From NCBI GenBank assembly GCA_001312645.1, contig BBEG01000017.1, positions 1 to 34,155 on the forward strand: 34,155 bases of DNA, written 5' to 3'. How positions within the stretch are numbered: the stretch's first letter is position 1; every line of letters starts with the position of its first letter. This DNA comes from Rhodococcus sp. JCM 9791 (GTDB taxonomy: Bacteria > Actinomycetota > Actinomycetes > Mycobacteriales > Mycobacteriaceae). Below the pieces are notes generated by a model. It did not search any database and was not told the DNA's origin. It saw only the letters and a list, made by a program, of their open reading frames with translations. The translations under genes were made by a program, and so were the position numbers. Positions 25,451 through 34,155 of the stretch are shown here, one piece after another.

Positions 25451-26656
25451 ATGAAGCCACTCGCAGGGTTCCGAGTTCTCGAGGTCGCGATGTACGGCTT
25501 CGTCCCATCAGCGGGCGCAGTTCTTGCCGAATGGGGCGCGGACGTCATCAAGGTCGAGCACGCCGTCGTGGGCGATCCCCAACGCGGGCTCCGGCAAGTC
25601 GGCCCCATGCGGGTCGAGGGCGATCCGAACCCCAACATCGAGCACGCAAACCGAGGAAAGCGCAGCATCGGTATCGACATGGGGACAGACGAGGGCAAGG
25701 ATGTGCTGAAAAGCCTTGCCCGCACTGCAGACGTCTTCCTGACCAGTTTCCTGCCCGACGCGCGGACGAGGTTTCGAATCGACGTGGATGATATACGCGC
25801 TGTGAACCCGAAGATCGTCTATGCACGCGGCAGCGCGTTCGGCCCAAGAGGACTCGAGTCGGACAAGGGTGGATACGACATGACGGCCTTCTGGGCGAGA
25901 GCCGGCGTCGCCGCGACCATCACCCCTCCGGGGGTCGAAGGAATGATTCCGCCCCCTGGCCCCGCCTTCGGCGACACCATCTCAGGAACGAACCTCGCCG
26001 GAGGAATTACCGCAGCACTCCTCCACCGCGAACGGACGGGTGAGCCGGCCTTGGTCGACGTGTCACTGCTGGGCAGCGGGCTATGGGCCCTCGGACACGG
26101 GATTGCACTGTCTGCCCATCTCGGTGAGCCGATGGTCGCACCGCCGATCGGTGCCCATGGCGCGCCGAGCAACCCGCTGGTCGGGGTCTACGCCACCGCC
26201 GACGACCGCTATCTGTCGTTCGTGATGATGCAGCCGGACAAGTACTGGGCAGACGTCTGCCGACACATCGACCGCCCCGAGTTGGCGGACGATCCACGTT
26301 TCGTCGACGTCGAGCAGATTGCAGCCAACACCGACAAGGCTGTGGCGATTCTCCGAGAGGCAATCGCCACCCGCACGCTTCGGGACTGGACGGAACGCTT
26401 CGCGACGCTGTCCGGGCCCTGGGCTCCGATCCAGGATTCACTCCAGGTGACCCAGGACGCGCAGATCCGGGCAAACGAGTATGTCCTTCGCGCAGGAGAA
26501 CTCGAATTGGTCTCCAACCCCGTTCAATTCGATGTCGCGGCACCGGCAACGGGGCCTGCCCCCGCGTTCGCCGCACAGACCGACGAGATCCTGCAAGAAC
26601 TCGGACTCGACTGGGAGCGCATCATCGAACTCAAGACGGCCGGCGCGGTCACCTAG
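25451..26656 (+). CDS. Class III CoA-transferase (CaiB/BaiF family)
   Basis: This intact 401-residue protein belongs to the family III CoA-transferases. The N-terminal LAGFRVLEVAMYGFVPSAG and GADVIKVEHAVVGDPQRGL are typical, HANRGKRSIGIDM is the conserved CoA-binding region, and GGYDMTAFWARAG carries the nucleophilic Asp143 (equivalent to Asp169 of formyl-CoA transferase). The family moves CoA between acyl groups, which would activate the acid formed by the cluster without ATP. That fits the loss of the AMP-dependent ligase at 11580-12210. It heads a rightward unit with the binding lipoprotein and amidohydrolase. Confidence 0.92.
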   Translation: MKPLAGFRVLEVAMYGFVPSAGAVLAEWGADVIKVEHAVVGDPQRGLRQVGPMRVEGDPNPNIEHANRGKRSIGIDMGTDEGKDVLKSLARTADVFLTSFLPDARTRFRIDVDDIRAVNPKIVYARGSAFGPRGLESDKGGYDMTAFWARAGVAATITPPGVEGMIPPPGPAFGDTISGTNLAGGITAALLHRERTGEPALVDVSLLGSGLWALGHGIALSAHLGEPMVAPPIGAHGAPSNPLVGVYATADDRYLSFVMMQPDKYWADVCRHIDRPELADDPRFVDVEQIAANTDKAVAILREAIATRTLRDWTERFATLSGPWAPIQDSLQVTQDAQIRANEYVLRAGELELVSNPVQFDVAAPATGPAPAFAAQTDEILQELGLDWERIIELKTAGAVT

Positions 26657-26696
26657 TAGCTTTCTTCCCACTTCCCTTTCTGCACGAGAGGTCTCG

Positions 26697-28270
26697 ATGC
26701 TTCGACGAAGGCGTCTACTGACCGCATTTGGTGCGGTCCTCTCCAGCACGATTCTCCTGAGTGGTTGCGGTGGTCCGGGTTCCGGCACGGTCGCCGAGGG
26801 GTCCACTGAAACAGGAGAGCCGGTCTCCGGCGGAACGCTACGCGTCATTCAGACGGGCGAACCGCGATCACTCGATCCAGCGTCATTGATGAATACCTGG
26901 TCTCATCAGCCGGTTCTCGGTAACGCACTGTACGGCACATTGATGGTCAACGACATCGACACCTTCGATATCGAATACACAATGGCAGAGGACTTCTCCA
27001 CCGTCGACGGTGGAGCGACGTTCATCTTGACGTTGCAGCCAGGCCTGACCTTCACTGACGGAACGCCGCTCGACGCCGCGACAGTGAAGTTCAATTGGGA
27101 CCGGCTGCGCGACCCGACGCTCGGGTCGCTGTCGACCCGATGGGCATCAGCGATCGCAGAGACAGAGGTGGTCGATCCGACCACGCTGAAGGTCGTCATG
27201 ACGACACCGAATCCGCATTTTGCGCAGGCTATCGTTTCCGGTGGTCTGAACTGGATCGCGTCTCCGGAAGCACTCCAGAAGGTCCCGCCTCGTTCGACGA
27301 GAACCCAGTAGGTGCAGGTCCGTTCGTCCTCACCAATTGGACCCGCCAGGACACGATCGAACTGGAGCGAAATCCCGACTTCTGGGATGCACCCAAGCCC
27401 TATCTGGACCGGCTGACGATCCGTACCGTGGCCGACACCAACCAACGGCTCAACACAATCACGACCGACGGCGCTGATCTTGCCTCCGAATCGAATTGGG
27501 CGAACCTGAAGAAGGCCGAGGCCGCGGGATACTCGTACGAGGTCGCACCCACCGGTGGTGGACAGTACATCGGAATGAACTTCCGGCGCGCACCGTTCGA
27601 CGATCAGCGAGCCCGACGTGCGGTGGCGCTCGCTGTGGACCCCGACGCAATCAACGCGGCGGTCTACAACGGCGAAGGCAAGGTCCCGCAGACCCTGTTC
27701 GAGGAGGGATCTCCCTTCTTCAGCGATATCGCCCTCGGACCCACGGATCATGCAGCCGCGCAGGAACTCTTCGACGAGCTTGCCGCCGAAGGAAAGCCGG
27801 TGACGTTCACCTTCATGTCCTATCCCACGACGGAAAGCCGAACTGTCGCCGAGGCGCTCCAAGCGCAGCTGAGTGTCTTCGACAATGTCGAGGCCGCTGT
27901 CGAGGTTGTGGACTACAGCACGGCCACCGCGCGCGCTGTGAACCACGACTTCGACATGTTCATTTCGGGAGTTGTCATCCAGGACCCCGACATCCCGCTC
28001 TGGTCGGAACTCCACAGCGATTCCAGTGGCAATTTCATGGGCATCGACGATGCTGATCTCAGCGCTGCACTGGACGCTGGTCGAATCGCAACATCGGTGG
28101 AGGACCGCAGGGCGGCCTACGAGACCGTGCAGGAACGACTGGCCGAACTGACCCCAGGCGTCTGGTACTACCGGGCGGCGCCGGCAGTGGTGAGCAACGG
28201 ACACGTGCACGGAGTAAGCCTCTACGGCCTCGGGTCGGTGTTGCCAGAAGAACTCTGGCTCACCGAATAA
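26697..28270 (+). CDS. ABC transporter substrate-binding lipoprotein, family 5 (one frame break)
   Basis: Read through one lost base near 27281, this is an oligopeptide/nickel-type (SBP_bac_5) binding protein of about 524 residues. It starts with a basic N-terminus and the lipobox LLSGC (Cys24). GGTLRVIQTGEPRSLDPAS is the family-5 opening. LTFTDGTPLDAATVKFNWDR is the SBP_bac_5 signature region, and GAGPFVLTNWTRQDTIELERNPDFW follows the break. The restored junction is EALQKGPASFDENPVGAGPF. No permease or ATPase genes are nearby, so it either borrows another importer or delivers the cluster substrate to partners encoded elsewhere. It follows the CoA-transferase by 40 bases. Confidence 0.88.
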
Positions 28271-28332
28271 CCCGCACAGTTGGAAAGCGGTCGCGTCGCC
28301 GGCACGACCGAGACGAAGAGAAGGGAAGTGCT

Positions 28333-29624
28333 GTGAACAAAGACGACATGATCCTGATCAGCATCGATGACCACATCATCGAACCACCCGACATGTTCGT
28401 GAACCACCTATCGGCGAAATACAAGGACGACGCACCTCGTCTGATCCACAATCCGGACGGCAGCGACACATGGAAGTTCCGTGACACCGTCATTCCGAAC
28501 GTTGCGCTCAATGCGGTGGCCGGGCGCCCCAAGGAGGAGTACGGCCTCGAGCTCAGGGCCTCGATGAAATCCGTCCCGGTTGTTACGACCCACGCGAACG
28601 GGTGAAGGACATGAACGCCGGAGGTGTACTGGCGACGATGAATTTCCCATCGTTCCCTGGCTTCGCGGCACGTCTTTTCGCTACAGATGACTCCGATTTC
28701 TCGCTGGCCCTGGTGCAGGCGTACAACGACTGGCACATCGACGAGTGGTGCGGCTCTCATCCCGGCCGGTTCATTCCGATGGCGCTGCCGGCGATCTGGG
28801 ATGCCGAACTCTGCGCGCAAGAGGTCCGCCGCGTATCGAAGAAGGGCGTGCATTCTCTTACGTTCACCGAAAACCCCGCCGCCCTCGGCTATCCAAGCTT
28901 CCACGACGAGTACTGGAATCCGTTGTGGAAAGCGTTGGTTGATACCGACACAGTGATGAATGTGCATATCGGCTCGTCGGGTCGGTTGTCGATCCCTGCG
29001 CCCGACAGCCCGATGGACGTGATGATCACGCTGCAGCCGATGAACATCGTGCAGGCCGCAGCCGACCTACTCTGGTCGCGTCCGATCAAGGACTACCCTG
29101 ACCTGAAGATCGCTTTGTCCGAGGGGGGTACCGGATGGATTCCCTACTTCCTGGAGCGAGTCGACCGTACCTACGAGATGCATTCGACATGGACATTGCA
29201 GGACTTCGGCGGCAAGCTTCCGTCGGAGGTGTTCCGGGAGCACTTCCTGACATGCTTCATCTCCGATTCGGTCGGTGTGAAACTGCGTCACGACATCGGG
29301 ATCGACAACATCTGCTGGGAGATGGATTATCCGCATTCCGACTCGATGTGGCCCAGTGCTCCCGAACAGCTCGATTCGGTCTTCAAGAGCAATGGCGTTT
29401 CGGATGACGACATCAACAAGATGACCCACCAGAACGCTATGCGTTGGTACTCGTTCGATCCATTCGCGCACACCCCGAGAGAGCAAGCCACCGTGGGGTC
29501 GCTACGCAAGGCCGCCGGCGACCACGATGTCAGCGTCCGAGCGCTGAGTACCCGCGAGAAGTCCGGAACGAGCTTCGCTGAGTTCACCGCGAGTGCAAAA
29601 GCAGTGTCGGGAGTGCAGGATTGA
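28333..29624 (+). CDS. Amidohydrolase family (Amidohydro_2) metal-dependent hydrolase or decarboxylase (one frame break)
   Basis: Read through one lost base near 28561, the product has about 430 residues. The N-terminus ILISIDDHIIEPPDMF carries the metal-binding DxH at 12-14, VMNVHIGSSG supplies a further His, and ICWEMDYPHSDSMWP holds the late Asp of the TIM-barrel amidohydrolases. The restored junction is LRAFDEIRPGCYDPRERVKDM. This branch includes aminocarboxymuconate-semialdehyde decarboxylase relatives, so it could decarboxylate a keto or aromatic acid or open a ring; the reaction is not identifiable from sequence. The GTG at 28333 follows AAGGGAAG. It is the last complete gene of the catabolic cluster. 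Confidence 0.87.
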
Positions 29625-29867
29625 GTTCGGCCCTGGAGTATCGGCCTCGCTGTGTTGCCGGCGGGGGCGATCACTGCTGCAGATCTGCCACCCGCACTCA
29701 GTTCCGCGCCTCGGCGAACGATGACGACGATGGAAAGCACTGAACACGATGCCACCGTGGTGGCACTCCGCGAATGTGTCGGCAACCGCGTCGCAGCAGC
29801 GAAATCGCTGGGAATCGCCCGATCATCGCTCTATCGGAAAATCGAGACCTTCGGCATTCATGTCTGA
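29625..29867 (+). pseudogene. C-terminal remnant of a sigma-54-type transcriptional activator
   Basis: An in-frame stretch of about 80 residues begins right after the amidohydrolase stop. It contains GAITAADLPPAL, typical of the end of the AAA+ domain, and a Fis-type helix-turn-helix, VVALRECVGNRVAAAKSLGI followed by ARSSLYRKI. These match the C-termini of AcoR/PrpR-like activators. The ATPase and sensor domains are absent and a residual RPWS may derive from the missing RPWPGN-like segment. It has no plausible start or ribosome site. It is probably the stub of a former regulator at the cluster boundary. Confidence 0.72.
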
Positions 29868-29928
29868 TGTGGATCATCGGAATCGTCGGCGCGGTCCGGA
29901 CAAACGCCGTGTCTGTCATCATGAGCTC

Positions 29929-30306
29929 ATGTCAGCCCTGAGAATCTTAGGACGCGTGACCGGATGGACCTGCATCGCGATCGGAGGGATCCAGCTCGTC
30001 GGCGGCGTATCCGGGGAGCCCGGTATGACCGATGACGCGACCGTGGATTCACACGTGCGCTTCATGGGCCCCGTCTTCGCCGGCTACGGTGTGAGTTGGC
30101 TCGACGCCGCGGCTCGCCCCGAACCGGACCTGAACCGGATGCGTGTGCTCGCCGGACTGATGGCTCTCGGAGGTGTCGGCCGGCTCGCGACCCGTGCCAC
30201 TCTGGGGCGGCCCCACCGCTTCCATGATCTGCTGCTCGCGGTGGAGCTCGCTGCCCCGGTCGTAGTGGAGGTGCTGGGTCGGCGCGAGCGTCCCGCGCGC
30301 AGTTGA
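29929..30306 (+). CDS. DUF4345-type small membrane protein
   Basis: This 125-residue protein has about four hydrophobic segments: WTCIAIGGIQLVGG near 13-26, FMGPVFAGYGVSWL, VLAGLMALGGVGRLATR and LLLAVELAAPVVVEVLG. The pattern HVRFMGPVFAGYG and the overall length fit the DUF4345 family of unknown function. The ATG at 29929 is preferred because it gives the family's normal length. It is intact. It belongs to the chromosome segment after the catabolic cluster and has no clear functional link to neighbours. Confidence 0.72.
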   Translation: MSALRILGRVTGWTCIAIGGIQLVGGVSGEPGMTDDATVDSHVRFMGPVFAGYGVSWLDAAARPEPDLNRMRVLAGLMALGGVGRLATRATLGRPHRFHDLLLAVELAAPVVVEVLGRRERPARS

Positions 30307-30395
30307 GCTTCCCGCCCGGAGCAACGGAGCCGACCGGTGACAGCCCCGAGTAGCGACCGGTGATTCTCCGCTCTTCGACAACAAAGGTGTGCCGA

Positions 30396-31287
30396 ATGAA
30401 GTCGACCCGATCAACAAGCCTGAGAACTGCGGTATTTCTGACGGCCGTCGCCTTAGCTGCCGGCTGCTCGAACTCTCCGAGTGACACCGCAGCAGCCGAT
30501 CACGACACGCAGCCGGACGCACTACGCATCTCCTACGGCGACGATGCCGACAATTACGGATTCCTTCACCTGCCCGGTGGCGCCGGCCCGCACCCGGTGG
30601 TGGTGATGGTGCACGGTGGTGGGTGGCTCGAAGATCACGACCTGTCATATTTCGAGCCGCTCTCGCAATCGCTTGCCGACGAGGGCATCGCGGTCTGGAA
30701 CATCGAATACCGTCGTGTCGAGGGCGCCGGAGGATGGCCGATCACGCTCGCCGATGCCGACGACGCCACCGAAGCACTCGCGACTTCTGTGCAGGATGCG
30801 GCCGCTGGGAGCCTCGATCTGGATCGGGTGCACCTCGCCGGACATTCAGCAGGAGGGCACCTTGCCGCCTGGATCGCAGGACGACACACCCTCCCCCGGA
30901 TGCCCCGGGCTCGCAACCACAGATCCGTCCGGTGAGCGCGACCATCATGGCCGGGGTGTTCGATCTGTCGCTGGCTGCCACTGCCGGACACGACGGGTTC
31001 GTACGCGAGCTGCTCGACGGCATGCCCGAGGACCATCCCGACCGCTACGCGATTGCCTCTCCGATCGAGCATCTTCCCGTCGGCCTGCCGGTGACGGCGG
31101 TGCACGGTACCGCAGATCAGACCGTGAATCCCGTGCAGTCACGCTCGTATGTCGAGGCGTCGCAGCCGCCGGTGATCCTGCCGAGCTGCACATGCTCGAC
31201 GGGCTCGGACACGGTGAGTTCGGCGACGTCCATTCACCCGCGTGGAGCGCAGCGAAACAGATCATCGTGGAGCACGTAGGAGTCTGA
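30396..31287 (+). CDS. Alpha/beta hydrolase (esterase-like) lipoprotein (two frame breaks)
   Basis: Read through lost bases near 30896 and 31171, this is an exported lipoprotein of about 297 residues. The signal ends in LAAGC (Cys24). The oxyanion motif HGGGW is at 73-77, the nucleophile elbow AGHSAGGHLA at 148-157 with Ser151, the acid probably Asp in HGTADQTV and the His in GLGHGEFGD. These form a complete catalytic triad of the carboxylesterase/BD-FAE type. Restored junctions are HTLPPDAPGSQPQ and SQPPGDPAELHML. The substrate is unknown; acyl esters at the cell envelope are likely. Confidence 0.83.
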
Positions 31288-31314
31288 AGACGATGGTGAA
31301 CCGCCCTGCGTAGG

Positions 31315-31724
31315 TCAGCTGTGCCCAAGGAGTTCATCGGCGATGAATGCCGTCCACGACAGGATTCGCTCGGTATCGGTCGCCGGGAAGTACTTGTAGT
31401 CCCGTGCCGTGACCGTCTCCGCCAGCTCGGACAAGTCTATGTTGCCGTTCGTCGAGTCGTCGGGCGCAGGGCCGGAGAACAGCCAGACCAACCGTTGTTT
31501 CAGAGCTGGGGCGTGATGTCTGCATGCCTCTCTCGCGACAGCGGGCCAGCCAGCACCTTCCGCGTCGCTCCCGATGACGATGGCCTCGAATTCCGCGGCC
31601 CGTTCGAGGTCGGACAGGGTGCCAGCGTGACCTCGAATCCGTGTTGGGTCAGCGACCCCGCGATCACCGTGGCGGCGCGCCAGGTTGTGCCACGAGTGCT
31701 CTCGGTTGCGACAAGAACGGACAT
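31315..31724 (-). CDS. Flavodoxin-like domain protein (one frame break)
   Basis: Read through one lost base near 31619 the product has about 136 residues. The N-terminus MSVLVATESTRGTTWRAATVIA has the phosphate-binding loop pattern TxSTxGTT of flavodoxins, and the restored middle is VTLAPLSDLERAAEFEAIVIGSDAEGAGW. The C-terminal half (RLVWLFSGPAP, DYKYFPATDTERILSWTAFIADELL) fits flavodoxin-like or protoporphyrinogen oxidase HemG-like proteins. It probably binds FMN. It is convergent with the esterase gene, 27 bases apart, and I see no terminator between them. Confidence 0.68.
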
Positions 31725-31794
31725 GTCGACCGGGTTCCCCGGAACCAGTGTCCGGAAACATCAGCGTCGATCATTGGCCGCGCCGGTGGCGACG

Positions 31795-32595
31795 TCAGCG
31801 GAACAACTCGACATTCGCGGCGGCCCACTGCGCGAATGACGTCGCGGGTCGCCGAGAACCTCCTCGACCGTCGTGAGTGCCGATTGTGGATGATCGACGA
31901 GCAGCACCCGACCATCCAGATACCACCCGGCGTACTCGCCCATCGCGCGAGCAAGCACCGCTTCCGCTTCCTCCCGGGACACCTCGACGAACGGCACGTC
32001 GCGCCCGAGCGCCGAACCGATGTCCTGCACCATCTGCGGATGGGTCAGCCACTGTGGGCCCGTGAGTTCATACGTTCGGCCGGAATGGGATTCGCCGAGC
32101 AGTGCCTGCGCCGCAACCGCGGCGATGTCTTCGAGCGCGATCGGGGCATTCGCCGCGGTCGGATACGTGCCGCGGACCTCGCCCGTCGTGCGGATCTGCT
32201 CTGCCAGATGGTTGCGTTGGTCATGAACTCGCCAGGTTCGAGGTGGGTATATTCGAGACCGGATGCTTCGACGTCGGCCTCGATGCCGTACCAGTCGGTG
32301 CCAGGTCCGCCGGTGAGGGTGACGAACCGGCGCACCCCGGCGTCGCGCGCGAGGATCGCGACCTTCCGCGCTGCCGCGGGGACTGGCGCAAGGTAGACGG
32401 TGTCGATGCCGTTGAACACCCCGGCGAGCGAATCCGGCTTGCCCACATACCCTTCGACGACTTCGACGTCGTCGGGCAATGCTGCACGCGCCGGTTCACA
32501 GTCAATGCGCGCACGCGTGGGGCATCAGCGCGCCTCAGTTCGTCCACCACGAGTCTGCCGACGTTTCCGGTTGCCCCCGTCACGAGAATTGTCAT
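31795..32595 (-). CDS. NmrA-like NAD(P)-binding protein (three frame breaks)
   Basis: Read through lost bases near 32494, 32205 and 31847, this is an atypical SDR of about 267 residues. The N-terminus MTILVTGATGNVGRLVVDEL has the GxxGxxG dinucleotide motif, and GIDTVYLAPVPA, FVTLTGGPGTDWYGIEADVEASGLEYTHLEPGEFM (read by region) and YELTGPQWLTHPQM are typical of NmrA/azoreductase-like proteins. Restored junctions are TVNPARAALPDDVEV, TIWAEQIRTTGEV and LGDPATSFAQW. It may act as an NADPH sensor or a quinone reductase. It is separated from the ohr gene by 45 bases and reads the same way. Confidence 0.78.
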
Positions 32596-32640
32596 TTCTC
32601 CAGCGTAGGCCGCCGCCGCGACTCCGGTGGGCAGACCAGA

Positions 32641-33062
32641 TCAGTCTTCCGCGACCTCGAGCACGACGTCGATGTTGCCACGCGTCGCATTGGAGTACGG
32701 GCAGACCTGGTGCGCTTTCTCGGTGAGTTCGAGCGCCTTGTCGCGCGTCAGATTCGGCAGTGAAACCTCGAGGGTCACCGCGAGCGCGAAACCGCCCGCG
32801 TCGGTCGGGCCGATGCCGACACGAGCGCCGACTGCGGAATCGTTGACGTCGGCGCCTTCCTGTCGCGCGACCATCTGCAGGGCGGAGTGGAAGCACGCCG
32901 CGTAGCCCGCGGCGAACAGCTGCTCGGGTTGGTGCCTTCGCCGTTGCCACCCATTTCGGTGGGGATCGCGAGGTTCACGTCGAGCTTTCCGTCGCTGGTA
33001 CGGGCGTGGCCGTTGCGTCCGGCACCGGTAGCGAGAGCTTCTGCGGTGTAGATGATCTTCAT
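32641..33062 (-). CDS. ohr: Organic hydroperoxide resistance protein Ohr (one frame break)
   Basis: Read through one lost base near 32924 this is an Ohr/OsmC-family peroxidase of 140 residues. It opens with MKIIYTAEALATGAGRNGHARTS (split by region), then [27 protein letters not shown] with the first reactive Cys, and ends with HQVCPYSNATRGNIDVVL with the second. These two cysteines reduce organic hydroperoxides using a lipoylated partner. Adding a G before AGCAGC restores NPEQLF. It lies eight bases after the ohrR stop, forming an ohrR-ohr unit. Confidence 0.9.
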
Positions 33063-33070
33063 GTCTGGTC

Positions 33071-33526
33071 TTACCCTTCTTCGGAGGTTCCGCCGGTTGC
33101 GTCCTGCAACGCGGCGGTCAGGCGGTGGAGTGTGTCTCGAAGCGCGACCAGTTCGTCGACGTCGAGCCCACTTGCGCGCGCGACGCAGCCGGGGATGTCC
33201 TCGGCCTCCTCGCGCAGCGCGGTGCCGGCATCGGTGAGGTGGACGACGACTCGGCGTTCGTCGGCGCGTTGCCGTCGGCGTTCGACGAGCCCAGCGGTCT
33301 CGAGCCGTTTGAGCAGCGGCGACAGTGTGCCGGTATCCAGATCGAGAGCGTCGCACAGATCGTGCACGCCGCGGGCATCACGTTCCCAGAGCGCCAGGAG
33401 CACGAGGTACTGCGGGTAGGTGACGCCCAGCCGCTCGAGGTGCGGACGGTACACGGCTGTGGTGGCGCGGGACGCCCGGTAGAGGGCGAAGCACACCTGC
33501 TCGTCGAGTGCGAAGGTTTCGGACAC
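33071..33526 (-). CDS. ohrR: MarR-family organic peroxide sensor OhrR
   Basis: This intact 151-residue MarR-type repressor has the N-terminal LDEQVCFALYRASRA, which places the peroxide-sensing Cys at residue 12, in the usual OhrR position. The winged helix includes TYPQYLVLLALWERD, LCDALDLDTGTLSPLLKRLE and RRQRADERRVVVHLT. Oxidation of the Cys by organic hydroperoxide releases the DNA and induces ohr. It lies directly upstream of ohr. A GCACA/TGTGC inverted repeat is 15 bases before its start. Confidence 0.9.
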   Translation of the reverse strand: MSETFALDEQVCFALYRASRATTAVYRPHLERLGVTYPQYLVLLALWERDARGVHDLCDALDLDTGTLSPLLKRLETAGLVERRRQRADERRVVVHLTDAGTALREEAEDIPGCVARASGLDVDELVALRDTLHRLTAALQDATGGTSEEG

Positions 33527-33541
33527 GAGACTGAAGGTAGT

Positions 33542-33558
33542 GCACAGTTATGTTGTGC
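33542..33558. promoter_or_regulatory. Candidate OhrR operator
   Basis: GCACA and TGTGC are separated by seven bases, directly upstream of the ohrR start at 33526. The place is right for an autoregulatory site, but the sequence is not a clear match to a published consensus known to me. Confidence 0.4.
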
Positions 33559-33634
33559 GCAATAGAAATGTCCACAATCCACTGGTGAACCGCGTCACGA
33601 CAAGAGTGAGCGCAGTGAACTGCACCGCCGTCTG

Positions 33635-34155
33635 TCATGGCTGGGTCAGTCGCCGAATCGCATTGAGGGGCAGACTCAACCACGTGGGCCGGTTCCGCGC
33701 CTCGTACACCACCTCGTATATCGCCTTGTCCACCTCGTACGCGCGAAGCAGTGCACCGCTCTCCCGCGGATCGGATCCGGACCCGGCGGCATATCCATCG
33801 CACAACGCGGCGGAATTGCGCTGCGCCCACTCCCCCGCGCGGAACTCGCGCCGCACCGTGCCGCCGTCGGGTTCCCGCACCGAATGGTGTGCCGCATAGT
33901 CGAAGGACCGCAGCATCCCGGCCACATCTCGCAGCGTCGTGTCAGGCGTCGACGTTCCGCGAGCGACTTCGCAGGCTCCCCCTCGAAATCGATGAGCAGC
34001 CACCGCTTCGGTGTCCGCAGCACCTGTCCGAGGTGCAGATCGCCGTGGATGCGCTGCACCGCGACCGGGCCGAGCGCCGCGACCTCCTCGAACAACGCCC
34101 GCACGTCGGGCACGAAGGCAGCGAGTTCGGCCACATCGGCGACCGCGGCTCGAGT
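33635..34155 (-). CDS. mak: Maltokinase, C-terminal part (5' end beyond window; one frame break)
   Basis: This is the C-terminal 174 or so residues of an aminoglycoside-phosphotransferase-like kinase matching actinobacterial maltokinase (Mak/Pep2), which makes maltose 1-phosphate for the GlgE alpha-glucan pathway. [16 protein letters not shown] carries the catalytic Asp and [16 protein letters not shown] the metal-binding Asp, both diagnostic of Mak. One base is lost near 33953, after which [22 protein letters not shown] continues the family sequence. The end ([13 protein letters not shown]) is normal. The N-terminal domain lies beyond the right edge. Confidence 0.85.
   Translation of the reverse strand, partial: SSRGRRCGRTRCLRARRAGVVRGGRGARPGRGAAHPRRSAPRTGAADTEAVAAHRFRGGACEVARGTSTPDTTLRDVAGMLRSFDYAAHHSVREPDGGTVRREFRAGEWAQRNSAALCDGYAAGSGSDPRESGALLRAYEVDKAIYEVVYEARNRPTWLSLPLNAIRRLTQP

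Noticed and set aside
1-34155. Insertion sequences, integrase or CRISPR array to explain an acquired cluster
   Set aside because: No transposase, integrase, long direct repeats or regular repeat-spacer pattern was seen anywhere in the window.

Overview
The window is high-GC actinobacterial DNA. A Rhodococcus-like member of the Mycobacteriales is the best guess. This rests on a mycofactocin-type short-chain dehydrogenase, a maltokinase of the GlgE pathway, two soluble P450s, HutC-type phosphonate regulation and frequent GTG starts with 4-base GTGA gene overlaps. No rRNA, tRNA, transposase or CRISPR array was seen.

Layout. (1) Positions 1-7031 hold a phosphonate uptake and breakdown locus. A FAD-dependent amine oxidoreductase, phnD, phnC, a tandem-fused phnE, a PhnX-like phosphonatase and a zinc alcohol dehydrogenase (cut by the left edge) all read leftward. 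A divergent GntR/HutC regulator reads rightward. Copies of an ATGTATAKACAT palindrome lie before the two leftward transcription units, and a partial copy lies before the regulator. (2) Positions 7353-11443 hold a leftward three-gene sugar-type cassette: MFS transporter, family 2 glycoside hydrolase, DUF2804 protein. (3) Positions 11580-29624 hold a catabolic gene cluster. It has two cytochromes P450, three short-chain dehydrogenases, a medium-chain reductase, an aldehyde dehydrogenase, a 3-hydroxyisobutyrate dehydrogenase-like enzyme, a class III CoA-transferase, two hot-dog thioesterases, a SnoaL-like protein, a carboxymuconolactone decarboxylase-family protein, an amidohydrolase, an oligopeptide-type binding lipoprotein and one TetR regulator. 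Six copies of a palindrome (CTRTAC-N4-GTAYAG) sit in front of its transcription units. The cluster is flanked by a decayed acyl-CoA ligase on the left and the C-terminal remnant of a sigma-54-type activator on the right. (4) Positions 29929-34155 look like ordinary chromosome: DUF4345 protein, lipoprotein esterase, flavodoxin-like protein, NmrA-like protein, ohr with ohrR, and a maltokinase cut by the right edge.

How the third region may work (inference): P450s hydroxylate a lipophilic substrate, dehydrogenases (one probably mycofactocin-linked) oxidise the alcohols, the aldehyde dehydrogenase makes an acid, and CoA-transferase, thioesterases and amidohydrolase handle the resulting acids or CoA esters. 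The TetR protein probably controls the whole set through the repeated palindrome. The substrate cannot be named from the sequence.

Quality warning. About 31 reading-frame breaks occur, roughly one per kilobase. All are explained by loss of one base (once two), mostly in short G or C runs, and in every case the protein continues in the next frame with family-consistent sequence. I treat these genes as intact genes disturbed by sequencing or assembly deletions and give their full coordinates. The ligase and activator remnants lack whole domains and are treated as true pseudogenes.
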